Origin: Acidobacteriota bacterium
Lineage (GTDB): Bacteria; Acidobacteriota; Thermoanaerobaculia; Gp7-AA8
Length of the DNA stretch: 64,000 nt
NCBI GenBank assembly: GCA_003223645.1
Contig: QHVT01000022.1
Span: 33,684-97,683, forward strand
Reading direction: 5' to 3'
Shown here: piece by piece, positions 57,820 to 64,000 of the stretch
How positions within the stretch are numbered: the stretch's first letter is position 1
Layout of the letters: each line of letters opens with the position of its first letter
Notes under the pieces: model-generated
Seen by the model: only the letters and a program-made list of their open reading frames with translations
What the model was told of the DNA's origin: nothing
Databases searched by the model: none
Made by a program: the position numbers and the translations under genes

Positions 57820-59583
57820 ATGTACTCCTGGAACCCCCACGCCCTTCCCTGGGCGATCGTCGGCACCGCATTGTTCGTGCTGGCGGGGGTGATTTTTTCG
57901 CGGCAGCGGGCGTCGCGGGTCGCGGTCCTGTTCTGCGCGATGATCGGCTGCGTCGCGATCTGGTTCGGCGGGTTCACGGGAATGCTGCTCTCGACGACCG
58001 CCGAAGGCGCGACGGTGTGGGGGCGGATCGCGCTGATGGGGGTGTGTCTCCTTCCCGCCTCGATCTACGACTTCACGACGACGGCGCTGCGGCTTTATTC
58101 GTCGCGCAAGTTCTTCGTGAATCTCGTCTGGATCCTCGGCGCGGGGTTCGCGATGCTGGCGGCGCTCACGAACGGGATCGTCGCCGGCGTGACGCGGCAT
58201 CGCTGGGGGTTTTATCCGTACGTCGGTCCGCTCACGCGCGCGTTCCTGCTGATCTTCTTCGCCGTGCTGATCGCGCAGATCGTCGAGGGGACGCTCGAGT
58301 ATCGCCGCACGACGGAGCCGAAGCGGAAGCGGCGCATCGCCAATCTGATGCTCAGCTTCGTCGTCGTCTACTTCGCCGCCGTCGACTTTCTGCCGATGTT
58401 CGGCGTGGAGATGAAGCCGGTCGGCTACATTCCGGTCGTCGCGTTCGTCGCGTTCGCGTGGAGCACGATCGCGCGGCATCGCTTCCAGCCCGTCACCGCG
58501 GCGCGCGCCGCGCGCGAGATCCTCGAGACGATGGCCGACGCGCTGTTCGTCATCGACTCCGACGGGAAAATCCGCGTGCTCAATCACGCCGCGCGCACGC
58601 TCCTCGGCTACACCGACTCCGATCTTCTCGGACGTTCGATCGACACGCTGGAGTCACTGGAGGGCGATCACACGATCTCTCGCGCGCTGCACGACCTCGC
58701 GCGCCGCGGACCGATCCGCGATCAGGAGCGTGACTTCCGACACCGCGACGGCAGCGCCATCGCCGTCAGCGTGTCGATCTCACCGGTCGCCGAGCGCGAC
58801 GTGCAGCAGGGCGCGGTCGTCATTGCGCGCGACATCCGCGAGCGCAAGCACGCCGTCGAAGAGCTGCATCACACGATGAAGCGCCTGCAGCAAAGCAACC
58901 GCGAGCTCGAAGACTTCGCCTACGTCGCGTCGCATGACCTGCAGGAGCCGCTGCGAAAAATTCAGGCATTCGGCGATCTGCTGAAGTCGAAACACGGCCC
59001 GACGCTCGACACGCAGGGACGCGACTACATCGAGCGGATGCAATCCGCCGCGCGGCGGATGCAGGTGCTCATCAACGACCTCCTCTCATTCTCGCGCGTG
59101 ACGACGAAGGCGCAGCCGTTCGTCCCGGTCGACCTCAACGAGATCGCGCGCGGAGTCGTGCACGATCTGGAGATCCGCATGCATGACGCGGCGGGCGCGA
59201 TGAGCGTCGGCGAGCTGCCGACGATCGACGCCGATCCGCTGCAGATGCGCCAGCTGCTGCAGAACCTCGCGTCGAACGGCCTGAAGTTTCATCGCCCCGG
59301 CATCCCGCCGCACGTCGAGATCCGCGGCTCGACGAACGACGGACTCGCGAACATCACCGTGTCCGACAACGGCATCGGCTTCGATCAGAAATACGCCGAG
59401 CGCATCTTCACGATGTTCGAGCGCCTGCATGGCAAAGGAAAGTACGAAGGCACCGGCATCGGCCTGGCCATCTGCCGCAAGATTGCGGAGCGCCACGGAG
59501 GCGAAATTCGTGCGGAGAGCACACCCGGCGAAGGCTCGACATTCGTCGTGAGTTTGCCGGTGCGCCAGAGCGAAACGCTCTGA
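57820..59583 (+). CDS. 7TM-PAS sensor histidine kinase
   Basis: A 587-residue membrane kinase. Seven hydrophobic segments occupy about 8-215 (WAIVGTALFVLAGVIF, VAVLFCAMIGCVAIWFGG, IALMGVCLLPASIY, LVWILGAGFAMLAAL, AFLLIFFAVLIAQIV, LMLSFVVVYFAAVDFL, IPVVAFVAFAWSTI), like the histidine-kinase 7TM sensor domain. A PAS domain (ALFVIDSDGKIRVLNHAART) and coiled coil follow. HisKA has phospho-His372 in VASHDLQEPLRKIQAFGDLL. The ATPase boxes are LLQNLASNGLKF, VSDNGIGFDQ and GTGIGLAIC. The SHDLQEPLRK type typically pairs with Rcp1-like regulators, and one is encoded next. It is preceded by the palindrome array and a minisatellite. Confidence 0.93.
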   Translation: MYSWNPHALPWAIVGTALFVLAGVIFSRQRASRVAVLFCAMIGCVAIWFGGFTGMLLSTTAEGATVWGRIALMGVCLLPASIYDFTTTALRLYSSRKFFVNLVWILGAGFAMLAALTNGIVAGVTRHRWGFYPYVGPLTRAFLLIFFAVLIAQIVEGTLEYRRTTEPKRKRRIANLMLSFVVVYFAAVDFLPMFGVEMKPVGYIPVVAFVAFAWSTIARHRFQPVTAARAAREILETMADALFVIDSDGKIRVLNHAARTLLGYTDSDLLGRSIDTLESLEGDHTISRALHDLARRGPIRDQERDFRHRDGSAIAVSVSISPVAERDVQQGAVVIARDIRERKHAVEELHHTMKRLQQSNRELEDFAYVASHDLQEPLRKIQAFGDLLKSKHGPTLDTQGRDYIERMQSAARRMQVLINDLLSFSRVTTKAQPFVPVDLNEIARGVVHDLEIRMHDAAGAMSVGELPTIDADPLQMRQLLQNLASNGLKFHRPGIPPHVEIRGSTNDGLANITVSDNGIGFDQKYAERIFTMFERLHGKGKYEGTGIGLAICRKIAERHGGEIRAESTPGEGSTFVVSLPVRQSETL

Positions 59584-59589
59584 ACGCGA

Positions 59590-59676
59590 CCCCGCGCCCG
59601 AACCCCGGGGTGGGCGAGCGAAGCGACTGCGTTCCCCCGCCCCGGGCGCGGAAGCGGGCGCGGGCTCGGGCGCGGG
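59590..59676. repeat. GC palindrome family B, copy 3
   Basis: CCCGCGCCCGAACCCCGGGG then the centre GGGCGAGCGAAGCGACTGCG, and GCCCCGGGCGCGGAAGCGGG as the right arm. The left arm is shorter than in copies 1 and 2, so it is partly eroded. It separates the kinase gene from the Rcp1-like gene. The remaining 80 bp before the regulator show no obvious promoter. Confidence 0.88.
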
Positions 59677-59759
59677 AATGTCTGAAGGCCGGGCGAGGGG
59701 CGGCGCTTAATTCGGGATCGATCCGACGGGCGATTTAGCGCACAATACGCCATCCTAAA

Positions 59760-60224
59760 ATGAGCTCCCACGACTCCGGACGTCCCATCGTGATCCTTCT
59801 CGCCGACGATGACGAGGAAGACCGCATGCTCGCCGCCGATGCGCTTGCGGAGAGTCGCGTTGTCAACGATCTGCGCTTCGTCGAGGACGGCGATGAGCTG
59901 CTCGACTATCTCTATCACCGCGGCGAGCACGCCGATCCGCACAAGTCGCCCACGCCCGGTCTCATCCTGCTCGACCTCAATATGCCGCGCAAAGACGGGC
60001 GCGAGGCACTGCGGGAGATCAAGGCCGATCCCGATCTGCGCCGCATTCCGGTCGTGGTGCTCACGACGTCGAAGGCCGAGGAGGATATCTACCGGACGTA
60101 CGACCTCGGCGCGAACTCGTTCATCACCAAGCCCGTGAGTTTCGAAGGCCTGGTCGCCGTCATGCGCGACATCGGACGTTACTGGATCGAAATCGTCGAG
60201 CTGCCACCCGACCACATTGAATGA
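59760..60224 (+). CDS. Rcp1-like single-domain response regulator
   Basis: A 154-residue receiver domain without output module, of the Rcp1/CheY-like class usually partnered with bacteriophytochrome-type kinases. The acidic pocket is ADDDEEDR, the phospho-acceptor Asp72 lies in ILLDLNMPRKDG, the Thr/Ser in VVVLTTSKAEEDI, and Lys124 in FITKPVSF. The terminal extension YWIEIVELP is typical. It sits after the 7TM kinase and its TGA overlaps the TTG start of the following REC-PAS-GGDEF-EAL gene. Confidence 0.94.
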   Translation: MSSHDSGRPIVILLADDDEEDRMLAADALAESRVVNDLRFVEDGDELLDYLYHRGEHADPHKSPTPGLILLDLNMPRKDGREALREIKADPDLRRIPVVVLTTSKAEEDIYRTYDLGANSFITKPVSFEGLVAVMRDIGRYWIEIVELPPDHIE

Positions 60225-62298
60225 AGCATTGAAGCGCGCCGTCCGCATTCTCCTCGTCGAAGACGACGAGGACGACTTCGTGCTCACGCGCGATCTTCTC
60301 AACGATTGCAAGCGCACGACCTTCGAGCTCGAGTGGGTGTCGTCATTCGACGAGGCGCGCGACGCGATCACGCGCAATCATCACGATCTCTACCTCATCG
60401 ACTATCGCCTCGGCGAGCGCACCGGGATCGAGCTGCTGCGCCACGCGCGCGAGCGCCGCATCATCGCGCCGCTGATCCTGCTCACGGGACAGAAAGACAG
60501 CGACATCGATCTCGTCGCGATGAACGAAGGCGCGGCCGACTATCTCCTCAAGGGCCACATCGACGCCGCGCTGCTGGAGCGCTCCATCCGCTACTCGCTG
60601 GAGCAGAGCCGCACCCTGCGCGCGCTGCGCGAGAGCGAAGAACGCTACGCGCTCTCCGCGCGTGGCGCGAACGACGGGCTGTGGGTGTGGGACCTCGTCG
60701 ACAACAACGTCTACTACTCGCCGCGATGGAAGTCGATGCTCGGGCATGAAGAAGGCGAGATCGGCAATTCACCCGATGAATGGTTCTCGCGCGTCCATCC
60801 GGACGACAAGGAGCAGCTGAGCAGCACGATCGATTTTCATCTGCGCGGCTGGTCGCCGCATTTCGAGAACGAGCATCGCATGCGCTGCGCCGACGGCTCG
60901 TATCGATGGATGCTCAGCCGCGGACTCGCCGTGCGCGACGAAGCCGGCGCGGCGACGCGCATCGCCGGATCGCAGACCGACATCACCGAGCGCAAAGTCG
61001 CCGTCGATCGACTGACGCACGACGCGTTTCACGACGCACTCACGCAGCTTCCCAACCGCGCGCTCTTCATGGACCGCCTCGAGCGCGCGATGGAGACGCT
61101 GCATCGCCATCCCGACTCGCTCTTCGCCGTTCTCTTTCTCGATCTCGATCGCTTCAAGGTCGTCAACGACAGCCTCGGACACGTGCAGGGCGACGACCTT
61201 TTGATCTCCGTCGCGCGACGGCTGAACAGCATCATCCGCTCGAGCGACACGATCGCGCGCCTCGGCGGCGACGAGTTCGCGATGCTGATCGAAGAGATCG
61301 ATCACGAAGCCGACGCCGTGCGCATGGCGCAGCGCATCCAGGACGCGCTCGCGATTCCGTTCGACGTCGGCGGACACGAGATCTTCACGACCGTCAGCAT
61401 CGGCATCGCGCTCAGCACCAGCGGCTACCAGCGCGCGCACGACGTGCTGCGCGACGCCGACATCGCAATGTATCGCGCGAAGTCGCGCGGCAAAGCGCGC
61501 CACGAATTGTTCGACACGGCGATGCATGAGCGCGCGCTGAAGCGGCTCGAGTTCGAGACCGATCTGCGCCGCGCAATCGAGCGCGGTGAGTTGCGCGTGT
61601 ACTATCAGCCGATCGTCTCGATGCTCACCGGCAAGCTCCTCGGCTTCGAGGCGCTCGTGCGCTGGCAGCGCGGCGACGAGTTGATCTCCGCCGAAGAGAT
61701 CGTCGCCGTTGCGGAAGAGACGGGATTGATCGTGCCGATCGGCGAATGGGTGCTGCGCGAAGCGCTCAGGCAGGTGCGCGCGTGGAGCTCGATGAACGGC
61801 GCGCTCGACATCCACGTCAATCTCTCCGCGCGGCAACTGCTGCATCCGAACGTCGTCGACCGCGTGACGGAAGCGCTCGCGGAGAGCGGCGTCGATCCGC
61901 GCCGATTGCAGCTCGAAGTCACGGAGAGCGTTCTCATCGACAGCGCGGAGACCGCGGCCGCGCTGCTGCGCAGCTTGCGCGATGTTCAAGTGGGCTTGAG
62001 CCTCGACGACTTCGGCACCGGCTACTCATCGCTCAGTTCCTTGCGCGAGTTTCCGTTCAACGCGCTCAAGATCGATCGGACATTCCTGCACGACGCCGAC
62101 GTACACCGCGCCGACGCGATCGTCCGCACGATCGCCAGCCTCGCCCGCTCCCTCGGCATGGAGGTGACGGTCGAAGGTCTGGAGACGCAGGAGCAGGTCG
62201 ATCGCATGCGCGAGCTCGGCATCGATCGCGCGCAGGGCTTCTACTACTCGCGCCCCTTGCCGCCCGAGGAAGTCGCGGGATTTTTCGCGAAGCGCTAG
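60217..62298 (+). CDS. REC-PAS-GGDEF-EAL cyclic-di-GMP regulator
   Basis: A 693-residue protein. The receiver has Asp62 (DLYLIDYRLGERTG). PAS lies at about 145-260 (GLWVWDLVDNNVYYSPRWKS). The GGDEF domain has an intact catalytic motif, RLGGDEF at 348-354. The EAL domain has FEALVRW (477-483) and DDFGTGYSSL. Both synthesis and hydrolysis of c-di-GMP are possible. The reading frame has no ATG at its beginning; TTG at 60217 overlaps the Rcp1-like stop (a second TTG is at 60229), and no Shine-Dalgarno is evident, so translation is likely coupled. A kinase, single REC and c-di-GMP enzyme form one signalling unit. Confidence 0.93.
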   Translation: MNEALKRAVRILLVEDDEDDFVLTRDLLNDCKRTTFELEWVSSFDEARDAITRNHHDLYLIDYRLGERTGIELLRHARERRIIAPLILLTGQKDSDIDLVAMNEGAADYLLKGHIDAALLERSIRYSLEQSRTLRALRESEERYALSARGANDGLWVWDLVDNNVYYSPRWKSMLGHEEGEIGNSPDEWFSRVHPDDKEQLSSTIDFHLRGWSPHFENEHRMRCADGSYRWMLSRGLAVRDEAGAATRIAGSQTDITERKVAVDRLTHDAFHDALTQLPNRALFMDRLERAMETLHRHPDSLFAVLFLDLDRFKVVNDSLGHVQGDDLLISVARRLNSIIRSSDTIARLGGDEFAMLIEEIDHEADAVRMAQRIQDALAIPFDVGGHEIFTTVSIGIALSTSGYQRAHDVLRDADIAMYRAKSRGKARHELFDTAMHERALKRLEFETDLRRAIERGELRVYYQPIVSMLTGKLLGFEALVRWQRGDELISAEEIVAVAEETGLIVPIGEWVLREALRQVRAWSSMNGALDIHVNLSARQLLHPNVVDRVTEALAESGVDPRRLQLEVTESVLIDSAETAAALLRSLRDVQVGLSLDDFGTGYSSLSSLREFPFNALKIDRTFLHDADVHRADAIVRTIASLARSLGMEVTVEGLETQEQVDRMRELGIDRAQGFYYSRPLPPEEVAGFFAKR

Positions 62299-62311
62299 GG
62301 CGGCGCCCAAA

Positions 62312-62347
62312 AGCGCGCCGGAGGCGCGCACCACACTCCGGCGCGCT
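62312..62347. terminator. Bidirectional hairpin between convergent genes
   Basis: AGCGCGCCGGAG and CTCCGGCGCGCT are perfect 12-bp arms around GCGCGCACCACA. The hairpin lies between the convergent c-di-GMP gene and MFS gene and directly abuts the MFS stop. No T-run accompanies it, so it is a GC-rich, U-less candidate terminator. Confidence 0.5.
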
Positions 62348-62348
62348 G

Positions 62349-63722
62349 TTACGTCGGAACGCCGGCGTCCTCGCCGGCTGGACCGGCGGCGTCCCGCCGC
62401 TGATTCGTCACGAACAGCGCGCCCGCCGCGGACAGCGCGGCCACCGCGGCCGCTGCAAGAACACTCATGCGGAAGTTGTGGACGAACTGCTCCTTGTCAT
62501 GCACCCCGGCCGCGCCGCCGAAAATCGCTACCGCCAGCATTCCTGCTGCGCGCGCGACGGCGTTGTTGATGCCGGACGCCGTGCCGGCGAATCGCTCGTC
62601 TTCGATCGACGTCATCACGACGGTCGTCAGCGGCGCGACGGTGATCGACATGCCGAGGCCGAGCATCAGGATGGCGGGGAAGAACGTCGTCCAGTACGTG
62701 CCGCCGATCGACGGACGCGCCATCAGCGCGAGACCACCGGCGGCGACGATCGGTCCGATGATCAGCGGGACGCGCGCGCCGATGCGATCCGCGAGCGCGC
62801 CGCTGTAACGCGACAGCACCGACATCGTGAACACGAACGGCAGGAACGCCGCGCCGGTTTCGGACGGCGAGTAGCCCTGCACCTGCATGAGATTGAACGG
62901 CAGCAGGAACGTCCCCGCGGACAGCGCGCCGTACAGCAACAGCGTGAGCACATTCGCGCCGGTGAACGCGCGCGAGCGGAAGAGCGAGAGCGGCACGATC
63001 GGATTCACCGCGCGCGTCTGCGAGAACACGAACGCGATCAGCACGCCGGCGCCCGCAATCGCGGCCCACGCCACGTGCTCGATCAAACCGTACGCAACGC
63101 CGCCGAGGCCGAGCGTGACCAGCGTCGTGCCCGTCCAGTCGATCGCGCCCGTCTCCTGACGTTTGTCACGCGGCATGTGCACGAACACGATCCAGAGCAC
63201 GAGCGCGGCGATCGGCGCGTTGATGTAGAACACCGCGCGCCACGACACGTGCTGCACGAGAAACCCGCCGAGAAGCGGGCCGGCGATGATCGCGAGCGCG
63301 GTGAGCGCCGACCACGTGCCGATCGCGCGTCCGCGCTCCTCGCGAGGAAACGTCGCGCTGATGATCGCCAGACTTCCCGGAACGAGCAGCGCCGCTCCCA
63401 GGCCCTGCAGCGCGCGAGCGATGATCAACTGCTGCGCATTCGGCGCCGCCCCGCACCAGATCGAAGCCGCCGCAAAAATCGCGACCCCGAACCCAAACAC
63501 GCGCACGCGTCCCACGCGATCACCTAACGAGCCGCCGGCGAGAATCAGCGACGAGAGCACGAGCAGATACGCATCGACGACCCACTGCACGTCCGCGACA
63601 TTCGCGTGGAGCGCGCCCTTCATCACGGGCAGCGCGACGTTCACGACGGTCGAGTCGATGAACGCCATCGACGAGCCGAGGATCGTGGCGGCGAGGACCC
63701 AGCGCTGCGTCGATTGTTCCAT
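62349..63722 (-). CDS. MFS drug exporter, DHA2/EmrB type
   Basis: A 457-residue exporter with about 14 membrane helices. Motif A-like GGSLGDRVGRVRVFG follows the second helix. AFIDSTVVNVALPVM in helix 1 is the DHA2 motif D1. LQGLGAALLVPGSLAII and GPLLGGFL (motif C-like) are also seen. It would expel toxic compounds by proton antiport. The last residues (RRDAAGPAGEDAGVPT) are encoded by a GGAACGCCGGCGTC-family repeat (62354-62402) and probably replaced the native C-terminus. It is convergent with the c-di-GMP gene. Confidence 0.92.
   Translation of the reverse strand: MEQSTQRWVLAATILGSSMAFIDSTVVNVALPVMKGALHANVADVQWVVDAYLLVLSSLILAGGSLGDRVGRVRVFGFGVAIFAAASIWCGAAPNAQQLIIARALQGLGAALLVPGSLAIISATFPREERGRAIGTWSALTALAIIAGPLLGGFLVQHVSWRAVFYINAPIAALVLWIVFVHMPRDKRQETGAIDWTGTTLVTLGLGGVAYGLIEHVAWAAIAGAGVLIAFVFSQTRAVNPIVPLSLFRSRAFTGANVLTLLLYGALSAGTFLLPFNLMQVQGYSPSETGAAFLPFVFTMSVLSRYSGALADRIGARVPLIIGPIVAAGGLALMARPSIGGTYWTTFFPAILMLGLGMSITVAPLTTVVMTSIEDERFAGTASGINNAVARAAGMLAVAIFGGAAGVHDKEQFVHNFRMSVLAAAAVAALSAAGALFVTNQRRDAAGPAGEDAGVPT
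62354..62402. repeat. GGAACGCCGGCGTC repeat family H, copy 2 (inside a gene)
   Basis: CGGAACGCCGGCGTCCTCGC then CGGCTGGACC and GGCGGCGTCCCGCCGC. It shares the GGAACGCCGGCGTCCTCGCC core with 45909-45983 in reverse orientation. It supplies the last 16 codons of the MFS gene. Confidence 0.8.
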
Positions 63723-64000
63723 GCGGTAGTGAGGAGCTTACACCGGCGCGCGTGGGGTGATGTGGAAGCGCGTCGTCAGTGGGGAGAATGTCGCGCACCA
63801 GCTGGGAATGCAGAACGCAGAATGCAGGCACCACCGGCGGCTGACGACCACCGTTGACCAAACGGGAGTTGCGAGGGCGGGCCAGTCTGCGGTACCTCTG
63901 GCGTTGCTTGAAGACGCGTAGAGGTCGTTTTTTCTGTGGAGGTTTGAACCCCGCAATGCAGGCTGACCCGCGCCGTATAGAGGTACCACCTTTTGTCGCT
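63723..64000. other. Right-edge intergenic region without a recognised gene
   Basis: No convincing coding region. It contains GCAGAACGCAGAATGCAGG near 63810, a trace of the GCAGAAC minisatellite. A 9-bp inverted repeat, GGTACCTCT at 63891-63899 and AGAGGTACC at 63979-63987, frames an AT-richer patch (GTCGTTTTTTCTGTGG). It is probably the upstream region of the MFS gene plus a repeat fragment; the window ends before another gene is evident. Confidence 0.5.

Noticed and set aside
57372..58733. A 453-codon open frame translating the palindrome array (PVIELAAPVHELPV repeats) and continuing across the kinase gene
   Set aside because: It overlaps the 7TM kinase in another frame, its middle is a minisatellite, and the linker variation does not follow codon positions. 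It is open because 21 is a multiple of three.
63891..63987. Insertion-sequence end or att site framed by GGTACCTCT / AGAGGTACC
   Set aside because: Nine-base arms with no transposase or duplication nearby are within chance; the window ends too soon to judge.
1..64000. tRNA, rRNA, riboswitch or phage genes
   Set aside because: No CCA-ended cloverleaf, rRNA core sequence, recognisable riboswitch core or phage structural gene was seen on reading both strands; small RNAs cannot be excluded by eye.

Overview
The window looks like a chromosomal segment of a GC-rich Gram-negative bacterium, most consistent with an Acidobacteriota-type soil or rhizosphere lineage. This rests on gene content: an RND/TolC efflux set, an Oar-like TonB receptor with an N-terminal carboxypeptidase-regulatory-like domain, a Ser/Thr kinase fused to PD40 propeller repeats, a sortilin-like BNR protein, and a large S8 peptidase with FTDP/ELR repeats. 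No rRNA, tRNA, CRISPR array, insertion sequence or phage gene was recognised, so the taxonomic call is inference.

Layout. 1-5327 (minus): a secreted subtilisin-like peptidase followed by an amidase cut by the left edge. 5387-5638: a small GlsB-type membrane protein. 5672-11941 (minus): a tripartite efflux operon (haem-binding protein, TolC-like lipoprotein, adaptor, RND pump). 12031-18786: a secreted protein, a LolA-like/sortilin fusion and an HzsA-like haem protein. 18963-29647: a tightly packed nine-gene plus-strand operon (metallophosphoesterase, GMC oxidase, patatin, SRPBCC, MBL hydrolase, unknown, RoxA-like di-haem cytochrome c, membrane protein, transglutaminase-like). It is the best candidate for an undescribed system, probably oxidative processing of a lipid, sterol or isoprenoid at the envelope. 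29736-41497: amidase, porin-like protein, spermidine-synthase-like membrane protein, PLD, OsmC, L,D-transpeptidase, DUF2330, O-antigen ligase-like protein and a TolB-like protein. 41700-45840 (minus): ECF sigma factor, anti-sigma factor and TonB receptor, coupled by overlapping codons. 46225-52161: hybrid histidine kinase, then a minus operon of kinase, DUF433/DUF5615 pair and histidine phosphatase. 52174-57052 (minus): visibly AT-richer accessory block with an ice-binding-type (DUF3494) protein broken at a C6 tract. 57198-62298: AlkD remnant, a striking 21-bp palindrome array, and a signalling cluster (7TM histidine kinase, Rcp1-like regulator, REC-PAS-GGDEF-EAL). 62349-63722: an MFS exporter.

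The second theme is repeats. Almost every larger intergenic gap carries a large imperfect palindrome belonging to one of several families, some present two or three times here. Several have entered genes: the adaptor's N-terminus, an internal peptide in the spermidine-synthase-like protein, the MFS C-terminus and the stop codon of the second amidase are repeat-derived. The 57382-57668 array is different: 14 operator-like palindromes at an exact 21-bp pitch upstream of a sensor kinase.

All translations and coordinates were read by eye. Family assignments come from recalled motifs, not database searches.
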